Positions 1-22,754 of a stretch of 64,000 nt of DNA are shown in pieces. The translations under genes were made by a program, and so were the position numbers. The notes under the pieces are model-generated. The model saw only the letters and a list, made by a program, of their open reading frames with translations, did no database searches and was not told the origin of the DNA. How positions within the stretch are numbered: the first letter of the stretch is position 1; each line of letters begins with the position of its first letter. Source of the DNA: Vigna angularis (taxonomy: Eukaryota; Streptophyta; Magnoliopsida; Fabales; Fabaceae); assembly GCF_016808095.1 (NCBI RefSeq), contig NC_068974.1, forward strand, positions 4,712,001 through 4,776,000, given 5' to 3'.

Positions 1-2064
1 AGGAAGCGCGAAACGTCGAAAGGTTTTTTTTCCCATTTCCCATTTTTCCCCCTTTTTGTCTTCTCTATAAAAAGAGACCTGTACAGAGAGTTAGAGTGGT
101 ATCGAGTGGAGGGTGATAGATTCCACGGAATGAAAAGAGAAGTGGAGGGTGACAGACTCCACGGAACGGTTTGAGATCGCGAGTGAGAGAGTAGTGTAGG
201 ATTTTCATTTTCTTTTAAAGTAGCTAGGGTTTATTGCGCTTTCTTAGTGTATAGAGACTCTTTTCTTTGATTCTGGATTTCACTTAGTTGCGAGGGTGAC
301 ATGCCGTGATTTTTCTTGATTTCTGGTATCAAGTACTCTTGTTTTCAAAGTTTAATGCAATTATGATTCCTTTTATTTTTCTTGTTCTGGATTTTTACAT
401 TTTTTATTGCTTTTAATTTCTTGCACATGATTTTACTTTTCTAGAAATAACATTCTTTGATTATGCTTCATGATCTTTGGTTGATTTAGTTTAGAGGTGT
501 TTAGTATATTGGTGGAATGAATGAGTGGAAAGAGTCAAAATCAGGTTCTGAAATATGAGCTAGAGTACCTCGAAGTGGGATTCAACTTCACAAGATGTCT
601 TCCTGAGACTCTTAGCACTCTTTTATTCCCCTTAATGTGCATTTACCTGTGAATTCAATTCTTCTTTGAGACTGTTAATTTCTTTGATAGTAATAGACTT
701 TGATTCTGTTTTTATTCTTGAGGGTTTTAATTAGTTTATTTGTGCATTACATTTTCTTAGTTAGTAATTTCTGCTTCAGTATTATAATTATGTTGTTTAC
801 TCAATTGATGCATATATTGTCTTTAAGTTTCAACACTTGGATTTGATAAAGTTTAGGTTGCAGTTTGCAGAGTTTATGGATGTTAATTTTGTTCCTTTTG
901 ATTAAATTTCTGAGAAATGTACTGTGAGCATTGTAGATTTAGATTCTTGGCAGTTTTGGTTTTTGAAAATTTTGGTTTGCTTGGATGAGTTTCTTGAGTC
1001 TAGTAGATTAGGATTGAAATGCTTATTTTGATTCTTTGATTTTGGTATTCCTATGAATAGAGATTAGATACATTAGCTTAGATGGTGCAATTTTCCATTC
1101 TTTTGGTTCTGTTATGTGTATAGATACCATTTCTTTTCATTAAACTGTTCATTGATTTCATGCATCATAGGTTCTTATTCAGTTTTAATTTTAGTTTCCT
1201 TGCATTGTTAACTTTTAGCATTCATAGGTTAGTTTTAATTGCATTCACTACTCATTTTAGTTTAGGTTCTGTTATGTTATACATAGATTTTATACTTTAG
1301 CTTAGGTTTCAGTTTTTAATTTCTTTCTTGCACTTTATTCTCTTTCTTTCCTTAAACAGATTCTATTTTTAATTCTTTTCTTTTTCATTTCATTATTTTT
1401 AATTTCCCCACCTTGTTTTTTTAGTTAGTAAATAGAAAATAAAAGTAAGAATTAACCAAACACTTTGAGCTTAATTGTACCGAGTCCAAGGATTGATACC
1501 TAGGGTGTCCCTATACTTCATTAGTGGGGAAACTTAGTTTGTTCTGATTTTTTGCAACCAAAATACAGTTTAACAAACACCTTGGGAGGTTGCTTTAATT
1601 TGGTTGTAATTGTTGGCTTTGTAATCTTTCTTTCTTTTTTTCCTCTTGTAATTCACGGCCTTGTTAGGTGTCTTGGGGGAGTCTTTGGTGCTTAATCCCA
1701 TCTCCTAACAAGAACCTTTATTTCTTAGTAATTTTTGTTTTTAGTTGGTTGGTTTGAGGCACCAAAGTTCTTCTAACTTAATCATTAGGTCGCATAGCTA
1801 GTTTATTTGCTTTCTTTAATTATGATAGCTTAGTGTGTGTCAACTTTAATTTCAACTTTAGTTCCCTTTGAGAAATTTGGTTCAAGAGTGCCTAAGGTAA
1901 ACTTTGGCTAGAAAATGTTTGATATTTAAGAAATTCATTGTGATTTACCTCCATTTCCTAGAAGTGAACTTGGGTGTCTTTTGCTTCCTTATGTCTCTTA
2001 AGGAGCTTTCTTTGATATTTAAGTATTTGTTTGTTGCATTACATCTTTTTGAAAACCTTTAAGG
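1..2064 (+). mobile_element. Non-coding leader of a Ty3/gypsy element (window-edge truncated)
   Basis: No protein-coding frame is supported. A TATA-like box (TATAAAAAG, 66-74) is followed by a duplicated unit near 107-130 and 142-166, each copy of which starts GTGGA and ends TCCAC and could fold as a small hairpin. The rest is T-rich. From about 1480 the text runs without a break into the gag frame at 2065, so I read this part as the 5' untranslated leader of that element. The 5' LTR, if present, must lie left of the window. The first 1.4 kb could instead be host sequence. Confidence 0.35.
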
Positions 2065-3810
2065 ATGTCTAAGACTAATTTCTATGAAATTGGAAGTGAC
2101 TCTAGTGCAGATGTGAAACCCACTTTGAAAAATTTAGCAAAAGAGCTAAAGTCACTTAAAATTTGGCAAATGCAAGAAACTCTTTTCAAAGAAAAAGAAA
2201 GAATTGAAAGAGAAGAATATCTTGCTAAGTTGGAAGAAGAACTTAGAGTCCTTAATGAGAAACAACAAAAAGCCCAAGAGGAAATAAAGAGAAGTAGGAG
2301 TCATAAAAGGAGGAGTTTTAAAACTCCAACTCAACTCACACACCATGAGGTAGATAGTAGGCTTGCAAACCAATACTATCAACCTCACCCACATAGAATT
2401 CATGATAGAGAGCACACTCCAAGAGAGGTTAGAGTAAACCTCCCCCATTTCCATGGTAAAGAAGATGTTGAGGCATACTTTAGATTGGGAGATGAAAGTT
2501 GAATAACTTTTTTAGTGTCATCAAGTGAGTGAGGAGAGAAAGGTCACAACATTGAGTTTCCAAGGGAATGCCATGTATTGGTGGACCTCCCTTGTGAGAG
2601 ATAGAAGACTCTCTAATATTCCCCAAGTCACCTATTGGAATGACTTGAAAAGTGCCATGAGAAGAAGGCATATTCCCTCATACTATCATAGGGAGCTAAT
2701 GGACAAACTTCAAAGGCTCCAACAAAGAGACATGAGCAATGAGAGCGATAGGCAAAAGATGAAGCTCTACATTATGAGGCAGGGAATTAGGAAGGAAGAA
2801 GAGACCACCATCTCTAGGTTTCTAAGTGGTCTTAATCTTGAGATTAGGGATAGAGTAGAATTGTTGCCCTACGAAGACTTAAATGACTTGGTACAAATTT
2901 ACATTAAGGTAAAGCAATAACTCTTAAGAAAAGGTTTGAAAGCTTTCCACTCTAACTATAGTGTTAAGAAAGACTACAAGAGGGAGGGTAAGCAAGTGAT
3001 AGAAGAAGAACCCTCTAGGAATCTAGGGAGGGAGAAGATATAAGAGAAAGAAAAAGAGAAGCCAAGAATGGGAACATCATCTCACACTCACACTAGTGAA
3101 ATTAAGTGTTTCAAGTGTCTTGGTAGAGGTCATATTGCATCACAATGCCCCACCAAAAAGACCATGATCTTAAGGGGTATTGATTTGTATTGTAGCCAAG
3201 ATGAGGAAAGTGAGAGTAAGAGTGAGAGAAGTGGTGCAAAGAAACAAGAAGAAAGCCCAAGTGAGGATGCCCATCCTTGTGAGGGAGAACTTATTATGAT
3301 AAGAAGGGTTCTCCATAATCAACCTAGTTCACAAGAGCACACACAAAAAGATAACATCTTCCATACTAGATGTAAAATCTTAGACAAAACAGGTTCCCTT
3401 GTTGTGGATAGTGACTCGTGTTCAAATTGTTCTAGCATTGGGTTGGTTAACAAGCTTGGATTAACTATTTTTCCTCATCCTCAATCTTATAATCTTCATA
3501 GGAAATTATGAAGATAGTGTGCTATGTGATATAGTACCTATGAATGCTTGTCACATTTTGTTGGGAAGGCCTTGGCTTTTTGATAAAGAATCTCTACATA
3601 ATGGCCACACCAATGAGATAACCATCACTCACAATAAAAGAAAGTTTGTACTTCATCCTCTCACACCTTCTCGAGTGGAAGAGGATCAAGCACAAATGAG
3701 AAAGAAAATAGAAAAATAAAGAGAAAAAGAAGGTAAAAAGCAAATAAAAGACACCTTTTGTTCTAAGTGTCAAAGAATGATGCACTAGTCTAAAGAATGT
3801 CCCAACAAGA
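2065..3810 (+). pseudogene. Ty3/gypsy gag and partial protease, decayed
   Basis: Broken retrotransposon polyprotein. The first block (2065-2502) has a Lys/Glu-rich coiled-coil-like N-terminus, then the start of the gag core (VRVNLPHFHGKEDVEAYF). A one-base frameshift and stops near 2475-2525 separate it from the second block (2525-2920), which carries the core retrotransposon gag domain (FQGNAMYWWTSLVRDRR, then the RQKMKLYIMRQGIRKEE region). The third block (3068-3511) has a complete CCHC zinc knuckle at 3107-3148 (CFKCLGRGHIASQC) and a retropepsin start in which the catalytic DSG reads DSD. The fourth (3519-3719) is the protease C-terminus (HILLGRPWLFDKES). A second, stop-broken knuckle-like stretch follows near 3757-3810. 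Reverse transcriptase, RNase H and integrase are absent before the polypurine tract. The element cannot move on its own. Confidence 0.85.
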
Positions 3811-4140
3811 AAATTATGATGTTAAGGGCTAAAAGCTTGTGTAAAAGTGTAATCTTCCTCTATAAGCATGGCAAGAAAAGACGCAAAGCATCCTTGTGTG
3901 GGAAATAAAATTTTCAAGAAAAATGCTCCTACTTTCCAAGACCTTAATCATTCATTTGATTTAAGGTGTATCCTTATTGGGAGCTATATCCTTCACATAC
4001 TCACTATTATAACACTTGTTCTAACTTGTGTTATAAAATGAGTATTTGACCTTGGTGGAAAAATTAGGAAAAATTGAAGATTATGAAGAAAAGGAAGTTG
4101 CCTTTAGCTTATGTTAAAGATTTGAGGGCAAATCCTTTTC

Positions 4141-4153
4141 AAGAGGGAGGGGA
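4141..4153 (+). other. Polypurine tract of the gypsy element
   Basis: An unbroken 13-base purine run (AAGAGGGAGGGGA) lies directly before a TG dinucleotide that starts the long terminal repeat. This is where plus-strand DNA synthesis starts in LTR retrotransposons, and it fixes the element's + orientation. Confidence 0.7.
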
Positions 4154-5090
4154 TGATGGCATACCCCTTTTCATGACCTAGCACATTCATGAAGAGTTGG
4201 AGAAATCTATGGAAGATGGACCTAGACTCTTTCTTTTGGGCCATCTTAAGTCATCATGAAGATTTAGTAGAGTAAGAATAATTTTGGGCCTTGTATTTTG
4301 GGCCAAGTAGTTTAGATTTTATTTGGGTTTTGTATTTTAGGCCAAGTAGTCTAGATTTTATTTAGGCCTTGTATTATGGGCCTAGTAGTGTAGGATTTCA
4401 ATTGGACCTTGTATTTTAGGCCAAGTAGAATAGGATTTTGACCAAACAAGTCAACAAAGGGCCAAGGCCCAAAGTTGACTATGCTTGGACATCCAAAATA
4501 GGTGTGTTGACCAAGGAGTCAACATTTGGCTAAGCTTGGAGAACAAGGGAGAAGAATTTCTTCCTAGACATGTGGAAGCTTCCCATTGGAGAGTTTTCCT
4601 CTTAGTTAGTTGCCATGTGTCACTCTAGGAATGGAGAGTTTGTCCATAGGTAGTAGCCACTTGTCACTCTCTCATTTGAGAGGATTTTTGCCATTTGTCT
4701 CCCTCCTATTGGAGAGGATTTCTTCTTGCTCTCCAAGCCAACCAAGGTGACTCTTTTAGGTTAAAGTTTTAGCTCATTTTGAGAAACCTTAGCTTATAAA
4801 TAAAGGTTCTCTCCATCATGTAATCACCTTCCATCACCATTCAAACACCTAAAACCGTGATAACCTCCACTTTATACCATCATCATTCTGCATTCCATCT
4901 AAAACCTTGAGCATCTTGTTCTTGTTGGCTTGGTTTCTTCTAGATTTGGCTTGTCCTAACTAGAGCATTGCCATTAGTTCGTTTCCAAGCCCTTTATCCT
5001 CACTTGTACGATGCTCACCGACTTGTACTAGGGAGGGAGATTAGCTCTTCCACTCTTACACAATGCTCTAGGTGGATTTAAAGAAAACTA
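4154..5090 (+). mobile_element. 3' LTR of the Ty3/gypsy element
   Basis: The LTR starts TGATGGCATACCCC right after the polypurine tract. It carries repeated words of the type TTGTATTTTGGGCCAAGTAG (4290-4440) and a TATA-like box (TTATAAATAAAG, about 4794-4805). Its first 640 bases are repeated in inverted orientation at about 49013-49649, which supports its mobile nature. The right end is not certain: candidates lie between about 5060 and 5095, and no matching 5' LTR is in the window. Confidence 0.65.
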
Positions 5091-5181
5091 GGGATGCCTC
5101 GCAACTACATTACAATTGATTTATCTATTATATCCTTTATGCTTAACCTAAAAATAGTTCCAAAATATCCTCATACCATTC

Positions 5182-7534
5182 TCAAATCTGGCCCAAAACA
5201 TCATCACAATACACCTCAAAAACTCTCTTGGTGTATGGAATCACCAAGACTAGAAAAAATGTCAACTTCTTCTTTATCTCTTCAAAACTCGTCGCACATT
5301 TGTCCGTCCTTTCAAACGGGGTATCCTTACTAGTTAACTGTGTTAAAGGTCCCACTATCTTGGAAAACCTCTTCGATAATAACTTGTCAGCCCCACGAAC
5401 CTTCTCACTTCGGTCATCGTCGTTGCCCGTTCCCATTTCAACACATTCTCAACCTTGACTGGATCCATTGAGATTCCATGAGCAGTTATTATTTCATGCC
5501 CTAAGAACTGACTTCCTCCAGCCAAAATTCACATTTAGGAAACTTTCCACATAATTAATGCCCTCTCAAGATTTCCAATGCCATTCTTAGATGTTCAACA
5601 TGCTCCTTCTGATTCTTGGAATAGATGAGAATATCTTCAATGAACACGACAACAAACTTATCAAGACAGGATCGAAATATTCAATTCATGTAGTCCATGA
5701 AAATTGATGCAGCCTTAGTCACATCAAACGGTAGCCCCACATACTAATAATGTCCATAACGTGACTTGAAAACTGTCTTTTGCGTATTCTCCGGTTTGAC
5801 TAAAATTTAATCATAGCCACACCTCAAATCAATCTTCGAGAACACATTAGAACCCTCAACTGATCAACTAAATCGTCGATCCTTGGCAAAGGGTACTCTT
5901 TCTTGATAATATTCAACTATCTGCAATCAACACATAGCCTTGGGCTTTTGTCCTTCTTCTTTACAAGAAACATTGGAGTTCTTGATAACAGTTGAAAAAC
6001 TGTTATTTTTATACTTAAAATTGACTTCAATTACAACCTTTATGACTTAGAAATTAGCTTGAACTCATGATTTTGTTGAATTGTTGGAAATAACAGAGTT
6101 GAACAGGTTTTATGCTTGATTTCCTTGTTTTTGCAGGTTTAAAGATGAATTTGATGAAAGAAGTGAAGTAGGAAAGAGATGGAGACAGAAAAAGACACAA
6201 AAACTGCAAAAGAAGAGAATCAGCAAGTACCGCTCAGCGCCATTTACCACTGAGCGGCACTTTTCAATACCCATTGGCACCACTGAGGAGAAAACTGGCG
6301 CTGAGGGGAAGAAGTGAAACACGCTACTACTGTTGAGCGGTATTTACCGCTGAGTGGAACTTTTCTGGGCTTGGGCCTACTTTTCTGTATTTTTTAGAAT
6401 AATATATAAGCTTTAGGATGTCCTAGGGTTTGTATCTTTGGCTGGAACGAAGCAAAAACACACTCTTTCACCCCTTGGAGGAGGATTTTGGATGCTAAGG
6501 CTCCTTTCTCAACTTTCTAGGGTTCTATCTTTCACTTTTCCATTGTATTTCATCTAGTTTCACCATGAATATGGTGAACTAAACTTATTTTGTTGTTGGG
6601 GAATCAATGTAAATCCTTAGAAACTCTCTTGTATGGAATTTGTTCTTCAAGATCATTTTTATGATACATGCTTTCTTTCATTAATAGTTACGGTTTTTCC
6701 TCTTTGCTCAAAGCATGCATTGTTTAACTCATTCGATGTCATGATTATTGGCTTTGTCGATATGGACACATACGGGGAAATCTAGATCTGGGGAATCTCT
6801 CCCAAAAGTATATTACCAACCTAGACATAGGAGTATGATAGTTGGTTGCCTTTAAGCTTCTGTTCACTATACTGCATGATTAATTACTAGGGAGACAAGA
6901 CATTGTAAACTAGTGATTATGATTAGGCTTTCTTCGCCGAGACATCGGGTTTTGAGTAATTTAGAAAGTGGCATTAACATTAATGAAAAGAATGATGAAT
7001 TCCTAAATACAAGACAGTGGATAGGATGAAATTGATAAACCCCAACAACATATTCATCCATATATTTCAATTCACATGTTTTTTTTCTTCTTGCCCATTG
7101 ATCATCACATGCATACATATTTACTTTTCAGTCTTTTGCATTTGAAACTTACAACAATTTGTTCACAAGTCTTAATTAATCAATAAATCACATAACTGTC
7201 TAGGCCGTGAGTCCTTTGGGAGAACGATACTTGGTCTTACCAAGTTTATTACTTGATACGATTCGGTTACACTTGCTGAGGGTTTAACAAGTTTTTGACT
7301 CCGTTTTCGGGGATTGAAGATTTGTTCATCAGTTCTCTACGGCGATACACAAGGTTGAATAAACTTCTTTTCTAGCAAATCCTCTATCTGTTTCTTCAAT
7401 TCTACCAACTCAGATGGAGCCATCCTGTAAGGTGCCATAAACATTGGTTCCTCTCCTGGAACCAAGTCTATAGCAAAGTCAACTTCTTGACTAGGGTGGA
7501 AAAACGGGAACTTCATTTGGAAACACATCAACAA
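5182..7534 (-). pseudogene. Ty3/gypsy reverse transcriptase/RNase H, split by an insertion
   Basis: Minus-strand pol remnant in two parts. The upstream part (7337-7534) encodes the start of reverse transcriptase ([31 protein letters not shown], ending FIQPCVSP). After a 1,349-bp insert the domain resumes at about 5982. It reads through the catalytic region near 5590-5680 (the reverse complement encodes an ILIYSKN-like stretch, with the YVDD-equivalent decayed) and reaches the RT/RNase H connection at 5182-5436 (FSKIVGPLTQLTSKDTPFE, FEVYCDD). Frames are broken by stops and shifts, and the integrase is missing. The sequence style is chromovirus-like, but I cannot place the lineage firmly. It is in tail-to-tail orientation with the gypsy element to its left. 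Confidence 0.8.
5983..7331 (+). mobile_element. Solo LTR-like insert, 1,349 bp, with 5-bp target duplication
   Basis: The insert begins TGATAACAG and ends TGTTCATCA, so the termini are TG...CA and near inverted repeats. It is flanked by GTTCT on both sides (5978-5982 and 7332-7336) and interrupts a reverse transcriptase frame. A TATA-like box (AATATATAAGC) lies near 6403-6413. From about 6228 to 6355 it holds a cluster of words such as ACCGCTCAGCG and CTGAGCGG. Near its right end, 7296-7313 matches a plant tRNA-Asp primer-binding complement at 14 of 18 positions. The insert has no coding sequence. I infer a solo LTR of a Tat/Ogre-like or unclassified family; the single copy and the duplication argue against simple divergence. 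Confidence 0.75.
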
Positions 7535-7675
7535 ACTCCTTCATCATAGGATACCCACTATCTTTTTCTTTTCGTGTTCTATCACAACAAAACATGTAGT
7601 TCCTTCCCGAATATCGTGCAAAACTTTACAAGACGAAACCATTTGTATTTGTTCCTTCTCTGGAAAGACAACCTT

Positions 7676-8149
7676 CTACTTACCACAATCAATGAGAACT
7701 CCATTGGTCGTTAGCCAATCCATTCCCAAAATTAAGTCTAACCCCTCAAGCGGTAGACACACCAAATTAGCCTTGAATTTTTGCTCTACTACCTCCAACA
7801 GACCCCCAACACAAAATGAACTAGTAGAGACTTGCCCTGATGTTGGTGTATAAACTACTAACTCACATCCCAAATCAACCACAAGTAACCGAAGTTTCTC
7901 CAAACATTCAAGATAAATAAATGAATGTGTTACACTAGAATCAAACAAAACATTCACACATTTATCATTCAAATAGAAAATGTCCAAGATTAAGTTACCT
8001 AATTCAGACGCTTTAGCCCTTGTCAGGGCGAAGACTCGTCCCGCTGCTTTTGGCTTCCTTCCAAAGGACTTTTGAGTATGTGTCCCACTCCTTAGGCTCT
8101 TCTTCTCTAGATATGCAACAACAAGATGTTTAGGCTTTTTGATAGACAT
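7676..8149 (-). pseudogene. Ty3/gypsy aspartic protease region
   Basis: This 157-residue minus-strand frame belongs to the same element as the split reverse transcriptase. The retropepsin core reads VNVLFDSSVTHSFIYLECLE where families have a DSG(A/V)THSFI core, so the catalytic Gly is replaced by Ser. The second conserved block (LDLILGMDWLTTNGVLIDC) is well preserved. The N-terminal 50 residues are a basic linker from the gag end. Given the Ser at the active-site loop and the broken neighbours, I call it a dead protease. Confidence 0.85.
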
Positions 8150-8870
8150 AACACTTCCTCTCCTCAGTCTTCACATTAGACAACTTCAGACAATACCTCT
8201 TAGTATGAGGACCCCCACATTCATATAACTTCAAGCTTCTAGAATGTCCCTACTGTGGTCTAGCATATGACTTCTTCTGATTTTTGTCTTTAGAGAAACC
8301 ACCCTTTTGAGTCCTCACCACACAGTTCTGACTCTCTTCCATCAATTATATCGTCTTGGACTCTTCCACCATTTCAGTAAAAGTTTCGATCTTCAAATGC
8401 ACTATGAATCTCATCAGACTAGGACGCAAGTCCCTCTCAAACTTTCCGCACTTCCAATCCTCGCTTATAGTCTGAGTATAGAATCTAGAGATGTACACAA
8501 AACGTGCCACGTATTCCTGCACAGTCTTGCTTCCTTGATGTAGCGTCAGAAACTCTGATTCCCTTTCATATTTAGTCATTCAACTGATGTCCTCTCCCTG
8601 AGCAATAATCAAAAGCTTTGTACTGCTGCACCAATACTCTGCCTCCCCAACTAGAGAACATCAACTTCTCCTCCTCAGTGTAGTCTATCACTCCAAACAT
8701 CTTTTTATTCTTGCAGATCCAATCATCTGCCTCATTAGGAGTAGTCTTCCCATTGAACTTCAATGGATTATGATGTAGGTAGTTATTCATACTGGCATGG
8801 TACCTAGGGACATGTCTTGCCTGTTGTCCCTGCAGTGTGCGCACCATCTACTCGAGAGCACGAGAAATAT
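8150..8870 (-). pseudogene. Ty3/gypsy gag region (minus strand)
   Basis: Two frames joined by a shift near 8575 encode a retrotransposon gag. The upstream one (8572-8847) has YLHHNPLKFNGKTTPNEADD followed by the tryptophan-containing core. The downstream one (8346-8579) has EFLTLHQGSKTVQEYVARF and LRPSLMRFIVHLKIETFTE. Between 8150 and 8290 the reverse complement shows two decayed CCHC knuckles: LYECGGPHTKRYC, which lacks its first Cys, and KCYVYQKA. It continues into the protease frame at 8149, giving the normal order gag, protease, reverse transcriptase. No LTR of this element was recognised on either side. Confidence 0.8.
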
Positions 8871-8935
8871 CTTCAACGGTATTGTTAGAGATCGTGGTCT
8901 ACGAGACACCTTCTTACTGATCGAGGTCGTAGCCG

Positions 8936-9060
8936 AATCAAATTAATGAGCAATTAGAAATGCAGTATACTAGGAAGTGACTCCTAAGTGGTCTCTCAAG
9001 GACCAACATTTGGTTCAGTCATTTGATCGAACACGTAGTGGTCTCTCAAGGACCAATTTT
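8936..9060 (-). mobile_element. Fragment of the 57.7-kb LTR-like family
   Basis: The stretch with TAGGAAGTGACTCCTAAGTG and GTCTCTCAAGGACCAA is the reverse complement of the right end of the insert at 57718-59092, where the plus strand reads TTGAGAGACGACCTAGGAGT. The phrase GTGGTCTCTCAAGGACCAA occurs twice here, near 8989 and 9038. It is a truncated copy and has no coding content. Confidence 0.55.
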
Positions 9061-9498
9061 AACTTAATAATACTACTCTAATGTAACATGGAGAGATTCA
9101 CTCTAGCGAGATGATAGGAAAATTGATATGTAGAATATTATTTGACAATCAAAACTCAACAAAAAAACACATTAAATGTGAAGAAATAGATGGAGAATGT
9201 GTGAATATTACATACAATAAAGCATTACATTTATACAATATTTACATTTATTATATTTTGTAAGATGTTATAAAAGTGTTTAGCATAATTTTATTTATTT
9301 AATATTATTTTTTAATTGAATGAAAAAGTAGGAAATGAATTTTATTTATTTATTATTATTTAGATTGAATGAAAAAATAGGAAACATTTATTTATTTAGT
9401 ATTATTACATTTATTACATAATTTTATTTATTTAATATTATTTAATAAAATTATTTAGCATAATTTTATTTATTTAGCATTTATACAATATTTACATT

Positions 9499-9546
<48 letters not shown>

Positions 9547-10150
9547 ATTGATGAAACAAATTATTATGTAAGTAATCTTTCAAACGGGTAAGGTTGTTTA
9601 TGATGAAAACATAACAAAACAAAAATATGCAATTATTTTATCTAATAATATCAACAACAAAACTTTATAATTTCGGTTGTTTTCGTAACTAGAGTATGCT
9701 TATTCTTTTGATGAAGAGTTTAGAATCTACAATGTAAAAAAAAAATGTTTTTAATTATTAAATTTTCTTACTTTAATATGATGAATTAATTATGGAAAAT
9801 GTGTAAACATGGTATTTTTAAATTTTACAACCGTTACAATTGTCATTGAATAATAAATTTAATAAAAAATTAAATTAATATATTTTTCAAAAGTGGAATG
9901 ACTGATTCATTAATTTAAAATAAAAAAAAATTAAACAAGTTTAACAAAAAAAATGAATAAACTAAATACACTTTTTCCCTACATAAAATATAAACGTATT
10001 CTTAGTCATTATAATTCCTTTGAAACTGTTAAAACTTAGCTAAAACATATGTATTGAGGGATCATTTAAAATAATGAAGAGAAACTTTTTTTATTAATTA
10101 GCAGAGAGTGTGCTAAGTAGATTAAAGGTTTAAAGGTGGATCATACACAC
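9061..10150. repeat. AT-rich spacer with (TA)n microsatellite
   Basis: No gene is visible. The spacer is made of words such as ATTTTATTTATTTA repeated irregularly between 9280 and 9480, then a (TA)n run at about 9502-9543. After that it is ordinary AT-rich sequence up to the AHL promoter region. Confidence 0.6.
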
Positions 10151-10471
10151 GAGACAAAATAAAGAAAAGATATTAAGTTCATGAGGTGCATAAAATTTTT
10201 GCTATATTTTATCATGGAGAGAGGGTGCAATTCCGAGAAACCAAATCCCAGAAACTCCACTTTAGACGTGTTTGGTTTCATCTTTTTCTCCGAGAAAGGG
10301 CCACCCCACGTTTCACTTTCACTTTTCGCTTTGGGAAATGATGCCATTGTGTCCGGCAAAACTCATCATGTAGGAGACTACTCGACCCTCGCTTTCCCTT
10401 TTCCCCTTTTCACCAGGTGGGCACGTCAGAATCCTTTGATTCTCAACCCCAGTTTCTGACTTATTTTGGCT
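10150..10471 (+). promoter_or_regulatory. Upstream region and 5' UTR of AHL
   Basis: These 320 bases lie before the AHL start codon. The sequence changes from AT-rich to balanced composition near 10220, and a TATA-like word (TATATTTTATC) sits at 10202-10212. The short open frames here on both strands have no recognisable product. Treat the promoter position as a guess from composition. Confidence 0.3.

Positions 10472-22754
<12,283 letters not shown>

Noticed and set aside
1..2064. Possible host gene with a TATA box at 66 and an intron before 2065
   Set aside because: Attractive, but no exon-like coding text is present and the right part runs directly into a retrotransposon gag.
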